Shown here: positions 1-9,606 of the stretch, in pieces | How the letters are laid out: each line of letters begins with the position of its first letter | How positions within the stretch are numbered: the first letter of the stretch is position 1 | DNA from: Thiothrix subterranea | GTDB taxonomy: Bacteria; Pseudomonadota; Gammaproteobacteria; Thiotrichales; Thiotrichaceae | Direction: 5' to 3' | Assembly: GCF_030930995.1 (NCBI RefSeq) | Contig: NZ_CP133217.1 | Location: 3,524,001 to 3,588,000, forward strand | DNA: 64,000 nt | Made by a program: the position numbers and the translations under genes | The notes under the pieces: model-generated | Told to the model about the DNA's origin: nothing | The model's input: the letters and a program-made list of their open reading frames with translations, nothing else | Databases searched by the model: none

Positions 1-1140
1 CGCATCCAAATTCAACGTTACACGGGTTTCACCCACCAATAATTCAGCGCTGCTGGCTCCGGCTTGCAGTACTAAGGCGGGGTGCAAATCGCCAAACGTG
101 GGGTAAGACGAGAGCTTGTCGCGCATCTCATCCTCATTTTTCAATTCACTCAAAGACAATTTGTCTTCAGCACCGCGATAACCGTGCCGCTGGTCATAGG
201 CGGACAAGGATTTGCGTAACGATTCGGCGGCTTCTTTTTGAGTAGCGGAATCCAAGGTGGTGTACACATGATAACCTTGGGTGTAAGCATTGGCTTCACC
301 AAAACGCTTTACAATATCTGCACGCACCATTTCGGCAAGGTACGGTGCATCCGCATCAATCTCGGTTTTATGGCGTTGCGCGGTATTGGGTTCGTTGATG
401 GCGATTTGGTAGTCATCGGGGGAAATATGACCAAGTTCCAACATGCGCTTGAGAATGTAGTTGCGGCGGATCATGGCGCGTTCAGCGTTAGCCAGCGGGT
501 TATAACGCGACGGCGCTTTGGGCAATCCGGCAATCATCGCACTCTGCGCCAAGGTCAGTTCCGCCAAGGTTTTGCCGTAGTAAATTTCCGCAGCGGACGC
601 AATGCCATACGCGCGATTGCCCAAATAAATTTTATTAAGGTAGAGTTCCAGAATCTGGGGCTTATCCAGCGTCTGTTCCATTTTAATGGCTAATAGGGTT
701 TCTTTAAGCTTACGCTCGAAATTTTTACCGGAATCCAGGAAGGAATTTCGCGCCAACTGCATGGTAATGGTGCTGGCACCTTGGCTGGCAGAACCCGTGG
801 AAATCACACTGCGCAATGCCCGCAACACCCCTTTTATATCAACCCCTTGGTGTTCATAAAAGCGAGCATCTTCAATGTCTAAAAATGCCTGTTGCAGATT
901 TTTAGGCACATCATCCAATTTCACCGGGCGACTGCGGTGTTCGCCGTATTCAGCCAACAATGCGCCATCGCGGGCATAGATACGCAGCGGCACTTGAATG
1001 TCGATTTTACGTAACTCTGCCGCATCAGGTAACTGGGGGGCATAGTGGGAATAAAGCGCAAACAATCCCAACGCCCCTAAAGTGAGGAGCGCGAAAAAAG
1101 CGCCTAAAACAAGCTGGAAGAATTTATAGATGAACCGCAT
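1..1140 (-). CDS. mrcA: Penicillin-binding protein 1A (bifunctional peptidoglycan synthase), 3' part outside window
   Basis: Class A penicillin-binding protein that polymerises and crosslinks peptidoglycan from the inner membrane. Translating the minus strand from the ATG at 1138-1140 gives 380 residues without a stop, so the gene runs off the left edge. There is an N-terminal membrane anchor (about residues 5-30). A GT51 transglycosylase domain follows, with the catalytic-Glu motif EDARFYEHQGVD, the STITMQLARN motif and the stretch LYLNKIYLGNRAYGIASAA. The start of the interdomain region typical of PBP1A comes after it. The transpeptidase domain lies outside the window. The gene is divergent from pilM with about 170 bp between them, the usual gammaproteobacterial arrangement. 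Confidence 0.93.
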   Translation of the reverse strand, partial: MRFIYKFFQLVLGAFFALLTLGALGLFALYSHYAPQLPDAAELRKIDIQVPLRIYARDGALLAEYGEHRSRPVKLDDVPKNLQQAFLDIEDARFYEHQGVDIKGVLRALRSVISTGSASQGASTITMQLARNSFLDSGKNFERKLKETLLAIKMEQTLDKPQILELYLNKIYLGNRAYGIASAAEIYYGKTLAELTLAQSAMIAGLPKAPSRYNPLANAERAMIRRNYILKRMLELGHISPDDYQIAINEPNTAQRHKTEIDADAPYLAEMVRADIVKRFGEANAYTQGYHVYTTLDSATQKEAAESLRKSLSAYDQRHGYRGAEDKLSLSELKNEDEMRDKLSSYPTFGDLHPALVLQAGASSAELLVGETRVTLNLDA

Positions 1141-1242
1141 GACTACATTGGACTTTTATTCATTTACGCACGGCTTCCGTTTATCTGAAAGCACGCCACC
1201 CAAGACGGGCAGAGTAGACTAATTTAGGATTCGACGCTACCA

Positions 1243-1271
1243 TTGACCTGAAAATAATTAAAAGATACGCC
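1243..1271 (+). promoter_or_regulatory. Possible sigma-70 promoter of the pil operon
   Basis: TTGACC at 1243-1248 is followed after 17 bp by TACGCC at 1266-1271, about 40 bp before the pilM start. The -35 hexamer is good and the -10 is poor, so this is only a candidate. It lies in the mrcA-pilM divergent gap, where a promoter is expected. Confidence 0.22.
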
Positions 1272-1310
1272 CCACAACGTTTAATAATAACAATAACCTC
1301 GGAATTGCCT

Positions 1311-2363
1311 GTGTTTTCAATATATCCTCGTAAAGAAAGCTTACTCGGTCTGGACATCAGCTCTTCCGCCATAAAACTGGTGGAAATGACCCGTAAGGGA
1401 CGCGACTACCGGATTGAAAGTTATGCCGTTGCCCCCCTACCGGAGGGCGTTGCCAATGAAAAAGACATCGTAGAGCCGGAACCCGTGGGCGAAGCCATCC
1501 GCAAAGCCTTGCGTGATAGCCGCTCTAAACTGAAGCATTGCGCCTTGGCGATTCCGACGTCGATGGCCATTAGCAAAATTATTCCCATGCCCGCTTCGAT
1601 CCCCCAAGCAGAGCTGGAAGCGCAAATGTCGATGGAGGCCGAGCAACACATCCCCTACCCCATGAACGAGGTCAATTACGACTTTGAAATTCTGGGGCCG
1701 TCCGCCAATTCGCCGGAAACCGTGGATGTATTACTGGCGGCTACACGTTCCGAAAATGTCGAAGTCCGGGTAGCCGCTGCTGAAATGGCCGGTTTAACCG
1801 TGGATATTGTCGATACCGAAACCCACGCGCTGGAAAAAGTCCTACGCCACCTGACCAACGAATTGGAACAACACGATTCACTGGCGATCGTCGACTTTGG
1901 CGCAACCATGACCGGCATTAGCGTGTTCGAGCGTAGTCGCCTCACGTTTTCCCGCGAACAAGCGTTCGGCGGGCGTCAACTCACCGAAGAAATCATGCAC
2001 CGCTACGGGCTGACTTGGCAGGAAGCAGGCTTAGCCAAAAAAGAAGGCAATTTACCGGAAAACTACGTGTCCGAAGTGCTGGAACCGTTTAAAGACAATA
2101 TGGTGCGCCAATTGCATCGTTTTCTTCAGTTTTATTACGCCTCCAGCCAGAAAGACAGCGTGGCACAAATCCTGATTTGTGGCGGTTGCGCCCGTATCCC
2201 CGGTGTGGACGAACAAATTCAATCCACCATCGGCATTCCGGTCAGGGTCATTAACCCCTTCACACGGGTAGCATTAGGGCCGCGCGTCAGCCCGGTACGT
2301 TTCACCAATGATATGCAAGCCTTGCTGATTGCAGCAGGTCTATCACTGCGAGGATTGGAATAA
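1311..2363 (+). CDS. pilM: Type IV pilus inner-membrane platform protein PilM
   Basis: Actin-like (FtsA/PilM fold) cytoplasmic protein that binds the N-terminal tail of PilN and links the pilus alignment complex to the cytoplasmic machinery. The N-terminus shows the nucleotide-fold signature LLGLDISSSAIKLVEM. A second phosphate-binding stretch is IVDFGATMTGISVF and the C-terminal one is ILICGGCARIPGVDEQI. I place the start at GTG 1311 because GGA lies 7 bases upstream. A TTG two codons earlier (1305) has no suitable ribosome site. The protein is about 350 residues, normal for the family. Its stop overlaps the pilN start by one base (TAATG), so the genes are translationally coupled. Confidence 0.93.
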   Translation: MFSIYPRKESLLGLDISSSAIKLVEMTRKGRDYRIESYAVAPLPEGVANEKDIVEPEPVGEAIRKALRDSRSKLKHCALAIPTSMAISKIIPMPASIPQAELEAQMSMEAEQHIPYPMNEVNYDFEILGPSANSPETVDVLLAATRSENVEVRVAAAEMAGLTVDIVDTETHALEKVLRHLTNELEQHDSLAIVDFGATMTGISVFERSRLTFSREQAFGGRQLTEEIMHRYGLTWQEAGLAKKEGNLPENYVSEVLEPFKDNMVRQLHRFLQFYYASSQKDSVAQILICGGCARIPGVDEQIQSTIGIPVRVINPFTRVALGPRVSPVRFTNDMQALLIAAGLSLRGLE

Positions 2364-3007
2364 TGGCTGGCCTAAACCTCCTGCCTTGGCGGGAAAAAGC
2401 ACGCGAGGAAAACAAAAAGCAATTCTTCGCCCTCGTGGGCGGCAGTGTCCTATTAGCGGCGGCCGCAGTGTTTGGTGCGCACCAATACATGCAATACGCC
2501 ATCGAACACCAAGAGCAGCGCAACCAATATTTAAGCACGCAAATTGCCGAGTTGGATAAGCAAATCAAAGAAATTGAGCAACTGGATGCCACGCGCCAAG
2601 CATTACTGGATCGGATGCAAGTCATCGAAGATTTGCAAAGTACCCGCCCCGCTATCGTGCATTTGTTTGATGAAATGGTGAACGCCCTGCCCAAAGGCAT
2701 GTACCTGCTGCACTTGAAACAAGATGGCACCAAAGTGGAACTCGAAGGCAAGGCCGAATCCTACGCACGGGTTTCCAGTTACATGAACCGGCTGGATGCT
2801 TCGCCTTGGTTGAGTTCATCCAACTTGAACATTATTTCCACTAAAAAAGAAGGCGATAACGGGGAATTGGTGCTCAGGGACTTCAAATTGGATGTGACCC
2901 AATTGCTGCGTCAAACGCAAGATGAGGCTAACGCGGCGCCAAGCAAACCCAAAACCGGCACACCTCCCGCTGCCAAAAAACCGAACAAAAAACAGGAGGG
3001 CGGTTGA
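2363..3007 (+). CDS. pilN: Type IV pilus assembly protein PilN
   Basis: Bitopic inner-membrane protein that pairs with PilO and bridges PilM to the lipoprotein PilP in type IV pilus assembly. The sequence begins MAGLNLLPWREK, containing the INLLPWRE-type motif that docks into PilM. A transmembrane segment follows (about residues 22-45), then a coiled coil (about 50-95) and a ferredoxin-like periplasmic domain. The tail (about 190-214) is rich in Pro and Lys. Length of 214 residues is slightly longer than usual because of this tail. It is the second gene of the operon and overlaps pilM by 1 base. Confidence 0.93.
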   Translation: MAGLNLLPWREKAREENKKQFFALVGGSVLLAAAAVFGAHQYMQYAIEHQEQRNQYLSTQIAELDKQIKEIEQLDATRQALLDRMQVIEDLQSTRPAIVHLFDEMVNALPKGMYLLHLKQDGTKVELEGKAESYARVSSYMNRLDASPWLSSSNLNIISTKKEGDNGELVLRDFKLDVTQLLRQTQDEANAAPSKPKTGTPPAAKKPNKKQEGG

Positions 3008-3651
3008 TGAAGCTGCACGAACTCAATAATCTGGCTGATGATCCCGGTAGCGTCTCTTGGTCAATCAAGGCGCTGGCGCTAGGGGTCATCATGATCGTTA
3101 TTTTAGTGCTGGGCTACCAACTCGTGATTGTGGATGAGCTGGAGGCACTCGCCAATGTCGAATCCAAAGAGCAACAATTGCGTACCGACTTGGAAACCAA
3201 ACAAAAACGCGCCAGCCAATTGCCACAATACCAAGCCCAAATGGAAGAAATGCAGCGCTCTTTCAGCGTCTTGTTGCGTCAGTTGCCTAGCGATACCGAG
3301 ATACCTGGCTTGATTCTGGATATTTCCGAAAAAGGCTTATCCAATGGCTTGGAATTGGAACTCTTTGAACCACAAAATGAAGTGCAGATGGAGTTTTACG
3401 CGGAAAAACCCATCAAAATTATTGCCAAAGGTTCATACCGCGAACTGGCGACCTTCGTCAGTGATATTTCCGGGTTGTCACGCATTGTGACCATCAACAA
3501 TATCGACCTAAAACCCGAAGAGCAAAGTGGACGCTTGCGTTTAGAAGCGACGTTAAAAACCTATCGTTATTTAGAAGACGGTGCCGAGGGTGATACGCCT
3601 GCTAAACCCAATAATAAAGTTGCCAGCAGCACCAAGGGGAATAAAGGATGA
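3007..3651 (+). CDS. pilO: Type IV pilus assembly protein PilO
   Basis: Partner of PilN in the inner-membrane alignment subcomplex. It has a single transmembrane helix (about residues 22-45), a coiled-coil stretch (about 50-85) and a periplasmic ferredoxin-like fold. It also has a charged, low-complexity C-terminal tail. The start is ATG 3007, overlapping the pilN stop (TGATG), with a strong AGGAGGG ribosome site ending at 3000. A TTG at 3004 in the same frame is a poorer choice. The stop overlaps the pilP start by four bases. Confidence 0.93.
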   Translation: MKLHELNNLADDPGSVSWSIKALALGVIMIVILVLGYQLVIVDELEALANVESKEQQLRTDLETKQKRASQLPQYQAQMEEMQRSFSVLLRQLPSDTEIPGLILDISEKGLSNGLELELFEPQNEVQMEFYAEKPIKIIAKGSYRELATFVSDISGLSRIVTINNIDLKPEEQSGRLRLEATLKTYRYLEDGAEGDTPAKPNNKVASSTKGNKG

Positions 3652-4205
3652 AAACACCAGCACCCACCCCATTCGTCGCGTCTATTAAGTTAATATCAAG
3701 TTTTAGCTTATTATTCTTATTGACGGCCTGTAATAGTGACATGAGTGATTTAGAACAATACGTGCAAAGTGTTAAGGCGAAACCAGCCGCGCCAATTGAC
3801 CCGATTCCCGAAATAAAACCTTATGTACGGTTTATTTACCCTGGACACGAATTAAATCCGTTTGATTCCAAGATTCTTGCACCCGATACCGTGGCAGACC
3901 CCGGTAGCGCCATTATGCCCGACGCGAATCGTGTCCCTGAATTTTTGGAAGGTTTTCCGTTGGACAGCCTGCGCATGGTTGGCACGCTCAACCAAAATGG
4001 CGCATTGTGGGCGCTTATCCGCATCCCGGATGGTGCTATTCACCGCGCTCACGCAGGCAATTACCTCGGTAAAAATCACGGCAAAATCAATAAAGTTGAA
4101 GAAACCAAAGTGATGGTTCAGGAAATTGTCGAAAACGGTTTTGGTGGTTTTAAAGAACGGGAAAATGCCATCGCCCTCTCTGACCTTAAAGATGTAAAAA
4201 AATAA
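3648..4205 (+). CDS. pilP: Type IV pilus lipoprotein PilP
   Basis: Inner-membrane lipoprotein that connects the PilN/PilO complex to the secretin PilQ. A signal peptide ends in the lipobox LTAC (Cys about residue 28). A flexible proline-rich segment follows, then the beta-sandwich HR domain that contacts the PilQ N0 domain (about residues 95-175, including the stretch LRMVGTLNQNGALWALI). The length of 185 residues is typical. It starts within the end of pilO (ATGA-type overlap) with AAAGG just upstream. Confidence 0.92.
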   Translation: MKTPAPTPFVASIKLISSFSLLFLLTACNSDMSDLEQYVQSVKAKPAAPIDPIPEIKPYVRFIYPGHELNPFDSKILAPDTVADPGSAIMPDANRVPEFLEGFPLDSLRMVGTLNQNGALWALIRIPDGAIHRAHAGNYLGKNHGKINKVEETKVMVQEIVENGFGGFKERENAIALSDLKDVKK

Positions 4206-4225
4206 TACACAGGACTAGCAACAAA

Positions 4226-6637
4226 ATGAAAACAATAAAGCAAAGTGTTGCGTTGGCAATTCTCGTGGCCTGCACCCCTGCCAGCAGCTTGGTGTTTGCA
4301 GCCGATAAGCAACTGCAAAATATCACGGCACAAGCAACAGGCAATAAAACCGAAGTTCAATTGCAATTCAGCTCCCCTGTGCAATTGCCCCAAGGTTTTC
4401 TCATGGAAAATCCTTCACGGCTAGTCTTTGATTTTCCTGCGACCGACGTTGCCCCCAATACCCGCAGCAAAGCGGTTAACTTGGGAAATGTGCAAACCAT
4501 TGATGCCGCCAATAACCAAGGCAAAGCACGGGTGGTGGTACACCTGAATGGCTTGGTCAACCACACGCTAGAATCCCGTGGCAACACCGTTGTCATGTTA
4601 TTCGACAATAACGGCAAACAACAAACAACGCCCAACGTCCAGCGCAGCGGCAAAGCCAGCGCCGATAATTTTGCCCCCGCACCCAAACCGTCCACCGTGG
4701 AGACGCAAAATCTTGCGTCTCTACCCCCAACCGTGACGCCAGCCAGCCAAACGTTGCCATTGCCGGAATTGCCCGTTCCCGCCGCGCTGCCGAAAGATTA
4801 CGCCTGGTATACGCCACCGGATGCTGTCGCTCCGCCAGCACCCGTGGTTATGCCTGCCCCCGTGGTCATGCCCCCCCCTAAAGCTGTAATCGCTCCTCCG
4901 ATGGCAGCAAAACCCGCACCGTTGGCAAGCGTCGCTACCCCAGCACCAATGCCAGTAGCCGCACCAGCCAACACTGTGTCGCAATTACAAAGCGTGGATT
5001 TCCGGCGTGAACCTGACGGTAGCGGGCGGATGATAATTAATTTACCTTCCGCTGACACCAATGTTAGCGATAGCAAAAGCGGTAACACCATTACCGTTAC
5101 CTTGGCGGACGTTGACGTGCCTGCGAATTTGCAAAAACGCATGGATGTGATGGACTTCGGCACGCCCGTGAGCAGCATCGACGTGGCGCAACGGAATGAC
5201 GGGGCGCGAATTCGCCTTTCCAGCCACGAAGGGTTTGAATACCGCACCAATCGCAACGGCAATGAATACACCGTTTACATCGACAAACTCAACGTATCGG
5301 CTGAAGAAAAACTCGCGAGTGAACAGAAAAAGAAAACCTTTACCGGCGAAAAACTCTCGCTCAATTTCCAAGACATTGAAGTGCGGGCGGTATTGCAATT
5401 GCTGGCTGACTTCACCGACAAAAATATCGTGGTCAGTGACACCGTAGCGGGCAATATTACCGTGCGCCTCAAAGATGTGCCGTGGGATCAAGCGCTCGAC
5501 ATCGTGCTCGAATCAAAAAATCTGGCCATGCGCGAAAACGGCAACGTCATCTGGGTCGCGCCTGCCGCCGAATTGACCGCGAAGGAACAGCAAGAGCTGC
5601 AATCCATCAAAGCCAAGCAAGAATTAGAACCGTTGGTGACAGAATACATTGCCATTAATTTCGCCAAAGCCAGCGAACTGTCGGCGTTGATTGAAAAATC
5701 CAAAGGCGAAGACAAACAATCCCTGCTTTCGCCGCGCGGCAAAGTATCGGTAGACGAACGCACCAATACCCTGTTGGTGCAAGACACGGCAACACAAGTC
5801 AAAGCCATCCGCGATCTCGTCAAAGCACTGGACGTGCCGGTCGAACAAGTGTTGATTGAATCGCGCATCGTCATTGCCAACGACACCTTCGGCAAAGAAC
5901 TCGGTGCACGCTTTGGCATTACACCAAACTGGATCAATCAAGACAGCATTGGCATTGGTACTGGGCATCTTGGCTCCGGCACTGACGATTACTGGGAAAG
6001 TGCCACCAAAGCACTGGCTGACCCAACGGGTAAAAGCACGGTCACTATTCCCGGTCTCAGTGACCGCCTCAGCGTCAACTTACCGGTTACTGGCGCGATT
6101 GGCAGCTACGGCTTCTCCATTTTGAGTAAGGACTTCTTGGTCGATCTCGAACTGTCTGCCTCACAAGCCGAAAGCAAGAGCGAGACCATTTCCAGCCCAC
6201 GGGTGATTACCTCCAACCAAACCAAAGCGTTGATTGAGCAAGGGGTGGAAATTCCTTACCTGCAAGCCTCTTCCAGCGGTGCGGCGAACGTGGCCTTCAA
6301 AAAAGCGGTGCTCAGTCTTGAAGTCACGCCACAAATCACCCCGGACGAACACATTTCCATGGATTTGAAAGTGAATCAGGACACCGTGGGGCAAATCTTC
6401 TCCGGCGTCCCTAGCATCAACACCCGTGAAGTGCAAACCAAAGTGCTGGTAGAAAACGGGCAAACGGTAGTGCTCGGTGGCGTGCATGAGGAAGAAAACC
6501 TGAGCGGCACGACCAAAGTTCCGGTGTTAGGCGATGTGCCGGTGTTAGGCCGACTGTTCCGCACCGACAACAACAGCAACAAGAATCGTGAGCTACTGAT
6601 TTTTGTTACCCCGAAAATTGTGGACAGTAAACGCTAA
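4226..6637 (+). CDS. pilQ: Type IV pilus secretin PilQ
   Basis: Outer-membrane secretin that forms the gated channel for the pilus fibre. Visible parts in order are a signal peptide (about 1-25), a first AMIN peptidoglycan-binding domain (about 30-125) and a long Pro/Ala linker (about 145-245). A second AMIN domain (about 252-350), an STN/N0 domain (about 375-440), an N1/KH domain (about 465-545) and the C-terminal secretin barrel follow. The secretin signature VPVLGDVPVLGRLF and the ending ELLIFVTPKIV are clear. At 803 residues it is long for PilQ because of the linker. The linker contains a small palindromic element (4697-4724) read in frame. AGGA at 4211 is the likely ribosome site. Confidence 0.95.
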   Translation: MKTIKQSVALAILVACTPASSLVFAADKQLQNITAQATGNKTEVQLQFSSPVQLPQGFLMENPSRLVFDFPATDVAPNTRSKAVNLGNVQTIDAANNQGKARVVVHLNGLVNHTLESRGNTVVMLFDNNGKQQTTPNVQRSGKASADNFAPAPKPSTVETQNLASLPPTVTPASQTLPLPELPVPAALPKDYAWYTPPDAVAPPAPVVMPAPVVMPPPKAVIAPPMAAKPAPLASVATPAPMPVAAPANTVSQLQSVDFRREPDGSGRMIINLPSADTNVSDSKSGNTITVTLADVDVPANLQKRMDVMDFGTPVSSIDVAQRNDGARIRLSSHEGFEYRTNRNGNEYTVYIDKLNVSAEEKLASEQKKKTFTGEKLSLNFQDIEVRAVLQLLADFTDKNIVVSDTVAGNITVRLKDVPWDQALDIVLESKNLAMRENGNVIWVAPAAELTAKEQQELQSIKAKQELEPLVTEYIAINFAKASELSALIEKSKGEDKQSLLSPRGKVSVDERTNTLLVQDTATQVKAIRDLVKALDVPVEQVLIESRIVIANDTFGKELGARFGITPNWINQDSIGIGTGHLGSGTDDYWESATKALADPTGKSTVTIPGLSDRLSVNLPVTGAIGSYGFSILSKDFLVDLELSASQAESKSETISSPRVITSNQTKALIEQGVEIPYLQASSSGAANVAFKKAVLSLEVTPQITPDEHISMDLKVNQDTVGQIFSGVPSINTREVQTKVLVENGQTVVLGGVHEEENLSGTTKVPVLGDVPVLGRLFRTDNNSNKNRELLIFVTPKIVDSKR
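4697..4724. repeat. Short palindromic element inside the pilQ coding region
   Basis: A near-perfect inverted repeat with arms GTGGAGACGCAA and TTGCGTCTCTAC (one G-T mismatch) and a 4-base loop AATC. It is read in frame in the PilQ proline-rich linker, encoding roughly residues 157-166 (VETQNLASL). The composition resembles small dispersed palindromic repeats of the GTAGAGACGC type that I recall from other bacterial genomes, especially cyanobacteria. That relation is from memory only. Confidence 0.55.
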
Positions 6638-6689
6638 AGCAGTCCACAAGCTGCTTGATTCCCGCGCCCAGTGCTGGCATAAATCCCCC

Positions 6690-7226
6690 ATGCAAAACAG
6701 TATCATTCTGGTGGGATTGATGGGCGCGGGAAAATCCACCATAGGCCGACAACTTGCGCGACGACTGAACCTAACCTTCTACGATTCCGACAGGGTGATC
6801 GAAGAGCGCACGGGTGTCAGCATCCCCACCATCTTTGAGCTTGAAGGAGAAGCTGGCTTTCGCGAGCGCGAAGAACAAGTCATCGCCGAACTCACCGCCC
6901 TTCCCGACATATTACTCGCCACCGGCGGCGGCAGTGTTTTGCGCGAAACCAACCGCCAACATCTCAAAACTGGAGGGTGTGTGATCTACTTACGGGCTTC
7001 CGCCGACCAACTGTTTCAGCGCATCAAACACGACCGCAGCCGCCCCTTGATGCAAACCGAAAACCCGTTGCAAACCTTACGCAACCTGCTAAAAACCCGC
7101 GAGCCGTATTATCTGGAAGTCGCTGATTTAGTCGTGCCAACGGGCAAACAAAAAGTGAACGTTATCCTGCGCGAAATCCACAACAAACTCAAACAATTAC
7201 AGGAAGTTACCCATGCAAACCCTTAA
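6690..7226 (+). CDS. aroK: Shikimate kinase
   Basis: Phosphorylates shikimate to shikimate 3-phosphate with ATP in the aromatic amino acid pathway. The P-loop GLMGAGKST is at residues 8-16. The shikimate-binding [11 protein letters not shown], the GGG motif in [11 protein letters not shown] and the lid HDRSRPLM are all present. I use ATG 6690 because it gives the normal length of 178 residues beginning [12 protein letters not shown]. The frame is open further upstream but that extension overlaps the pilQ end. The 3' end overlaps aroB by 14 bases. The pilQ-aroK-aroB order is conserved in many gammaproteobacteria. Confidence 0.94.
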   Translation: MQNSIILVGLMGAGKSTIGRQLARRLNLTFYDSDRVIEERTGVSIPTIFELEGEAGFREREEQVIAELTALPDILLATGGGSVLRETNRQHLKTGGCVIYLRASADQLFQRIKHDRSRPLMQTENPLQTLRNLLKTREPYYLEVADLVVPTGKQKVNVILREIHNKLKQLQEVTHANP

Positions 7227-8289
7227 TCTCGACCTTGGCGAGCGCAGCTACCCGATTCACATCGGGCAGAGCTTACTGCAACAGTCTGAATTGGTAACGC
7301 CGCACATTCGTGGCAAAAGCGCGGTGGTCGTTACCAATACCACCGTTGCGCCGCTGTATCTGGAAGCGACGCAACGCTTGCTGACGGGTTTGAAACACTC
7401 AGCCGTGATTTTGCCCGATGGCGAAGGCTACAAAAACCTCTATGTCCTCAACCAGATTTACACCCACTTGCTGGAAAACAAGGCTGACCGCAAAACCACG
7501 CTGATTGCACTCGGAGGCGGTGTGGTGGGTGATATGACCGGCTATGCAGCAGCCAGCTATCAACGCGGCATCAACTTCATCCAGATTCCCACCACCTTGC
7601 TGGCAATGGTCGATTCTTCCGTCGGCGGCAAAACCGGCGTGAATCACCCGCTCGGCAAGAACATGATCGGCGCATTCCACCAGCCACAATGCGTACTGAT
7701 CGACACCGACAGCTTGAATACGCTGGCTGACCGCGAACTGAGTGCAGGCATTGCTGAAATCGTGAAATACGGTTTGATTCGTGATCCCGCCTTCCTGCAA
7801 TGGCTGGATACCAACATGGATAAGCTGCTGGCGCGTGACCCCGAAGCGTTGACCTATGCGATTTTCCGCTCCTGCGAACACAAAGCCGAAGTCGTCGCGG
7901 CAGATGAACGTGAGTCTGGGCAACGCGCCTTGCTGAATCTGGGGCATACCTTCGGTCACGCGATCGAAGCCGCAATGGGTTACGGCAACTGGTTGCACGG
8001 CGAAGCGGTTGCAACCGGCATGGTGATGGCAGCAGAATTGTCGCAGCAAATGGGCTGGCTGGCGGCGGATGACGTGGCTTACACGCGCCACATTTTGCAA
8101 CGCGCTAACTTGCCGGTTGACCCGCCCGCGCAAATGACCGGCGAAGACTTCACCCGCTATATGTCGGTGGACAAAAAAGTGTTGGATGGCACATTGCGCC
8201 TTATCCTGATGAAATCGCTCGGTGAATCCATCGTGACGGCGGAGTTTGACCCCGCCGCCCTCAAGCGCGTGTTGAATCGGGAAATCTGA
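7213..8289 (+). CDS. aroB: 3-dehydroquinate synthase
   Basis: Converts DAHP to 3-dehydroquinate, the second step of the shikimate pathway, using NAD and a divalent metal. The NAD-binding [15 protein letters not shown], the [19 protein letters not shown] active-site stretch and the metal-ligand motif [16 protein letters not shown] are intact over 358 residues. The start lies inside the end of aroK. The stop codon (8287-8289) directly abuts the stop of the convergent DUF3131 gene with no base between them, so there is no room for a terminator. Confidence 0.95.
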   Translation: MQTLNLDLGERSYPIHIGQSLLQQSELVTPHIRGKSAVVVTNTTVAPLYLEATQRLLTGLKHSAVILPDGEGYKNLYVLNQIYTHLLENKADRKTTLIALGGGVVGDMTGYAAASYQRGINFIQIPTTLLAMVDSSVGGKTGVNHPLGKNMIGAFHQPQCVLIDTDSLNTLADRELSAGIAEIVKYGLIRDPAFLQWLDTNMDKLLARDPEALTYAIFRSCEHKAEVVAADERESGQRALLNLGHTFGHAIEAAMGYGNWLHGEAVATGMVMAAELSQQMGWLAADDVAYTRHILQRANLPVDPPAQMTGEDFTRYMSVDKKVLDGTLRLILMKSLGESIVTAEFDPAALKRVLNREI

Positions 8290-9606
8290 TTATTTTCCCA
8301 ATTTCATCAATTTACCGCCCTGCTTATACGCCAACGCTTCCAAGATAATGCCGTTGGTGTTGGCGGTAAGCGCTTTATTCGGCTGACCACTGACTTCATA
8401 CACGCCGGAATACCAACCGCGTTCTGGGTCAGCCAAAGTCGCGGCTTTCTTCACCAGCTTTTGGGTGTAGTCGGTTTCATACAGTACGTGCCAACCGAAT
8501 GCCGCTTTGGTACTCAACGTTTTAAACTGGCTGGCATCTTCGCCCTTCTCCGTGATAGCGTTCCAGATTTTGCCATCGGTAAACACAGTGTTGTAAACGA
8601 AGTACGGCGGCTGGTCGATGTTGTCTTCGGATACAGCGGTGAGAATGCCCGTTTCAGCAAAACGCTTTTCCTGCGCCTTATACACGCGCCACGCCAATTC
8701 TTGCGACAGATGATCCCAACCGAATTCCACACCATCCAGAATGTACGGTTCACTCACCACGTAGTTGTGCGCCCCGTATTGCTGCGCACTGCGGCTATCG
8801 GTCGCTACCTGAATACCACCAATGTCCACAAACTTGAGGAAATCGGTGTAACGCAGTGAATTGGAGACATCTAGCCCCATCAAATTGAAGGATTTGGCAG
8901 CATATTCTTCATAGCCCAAACGCCCTTCCTGTAGGTATTCGGTTTTACCATCATCATTAACCGCCGCGCCATACAATACGCCCTGTACCAACATCGGCGC
9001 GGTATCCCACGTTTCCAGCACCCGCTTAACCGATGCAGTGTGTTGCGGGTAATGCCAAGTCAGCACGTTAAACGGCACGAGTACACGCCCGATGTCGATT
9101 GCCGACCAACCAATCCCTTGTTCTGACGGCTGATTGTTGTAATCCACCATTTGCAAGGAAATGGTGTTGTAGGATTTATTCGGCAACTTGCCTTCAAACA
9201 GCGGCATTTTCGTCAAAGAATCCAAGGCTTTGAAAATACGCGCATCGAATTCGGTTTGATCAATAATCCCTAAGCGTTGCGCCGCAATCACCGCCATCAA
9301 ATACGACGAAGTATCCCACAACGTGGAGGCGTTATACTTATCAACCGAATTCACCAGCCCCGTTTCAGGAATGGTATTGTTCTGGAAATATTTCCACGCC
9401 GTTTTTGCCCACGCCAATTCCTGCGCGGTTAAGGCACGCGTCGGCGCAATATTCACCTCCGTGCTGATTTCGATCATTGCCTCCGGGGTATTCGCATTGC
9501 CCACACTAAGCCCTTCCAACCAGCCCACCAAACCAAACGCGGTGACTAACCCTGTCAAAAAAATCAAATGGCTACGTGCACGCACCAAGCCCTGTTTAAA
9601 ACTCAT
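8290..9606 (-). CDS. DUF3131-domain protein 1 (secreted or anchored, predicted alpha-toroid)
   Basis: A 438-residue protein with an N-terminal hydrophobic segment (about residues 14-32) followed by a DUF3131 domain, a helical toroid related in shape to glucoamylase-like enzymes. Conserved stretches shared with two other proteins in this window are ETGLVNSVDKY, ASTLWDTSSYL, EGRLGYEEYAAKSF, AHNYVVSEPYILD, GILTAVSEDNIDQPPYFVYNT and ANTNGII near the C-terminus. No reaction is established for the family. Its position as the last gene of an operon with a GT2 synthase and a GH2 glycosidase suggests polysaccharide processing. Its ATG overlaps the synthase stop by four bases. Confidence 0.8.
   Translation of the reverse strand: MSFKQGLVRARSHLIFLTGLVTAFGLVGWLEGLSVGNANTPEAMIEISTEVNIAPTRALTAQELAWAKTAWKYFQNNTIPETGLVNSVDKYNASTLWDTSSYLMAVIAAQRLGIIDQTEFDARIFKALDSLTKMPLFEGKLPNKSYNTISLQMVDYNNQPSEQGIGWSAIDIGRVLVPFNVLTWHYPQHTASVKRVLETWDTAPMLVQGVLYGAAVNDDGKTEYLQEGRLGYEEYAAKSFNLMGLDVSNSLRYTDFLKFVDIGGIQVATDSRSAQQYGAHNYVVSEPYILDGVEFGWDHLSQELAWRVYKAQEKRFAETGILTAVSEDNIDQPPYFVYNTVFTDGKIWNAITEKGEDASQFKTLSTKAAFGWHVLYETDYTQKLVKKAATLADPERGWYSGVYEVSGQPNKALTANTNGIILEALAYKQGGKLMKLGK

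Noticed and set aside
1305-1310. TTG start two codons upstream of the chosen pilM start.
   Set aside because: No ribosome site precedes it, while GTG 1311 has GGA at the right distance and gives the usual N-terminus.
6603-6689. 29-codon upstream extension of aroK.
   Set aside because: It lies in the pilQ end and adds residues absent from shikimate kinases; ATG 6690 gives the standard length.
7399-8133. A 244-codon frame antisense to aroB.
   Set aside because: It overlaps a clear dehydroquinate synthase gene in the opposite strand and shows no domain features.
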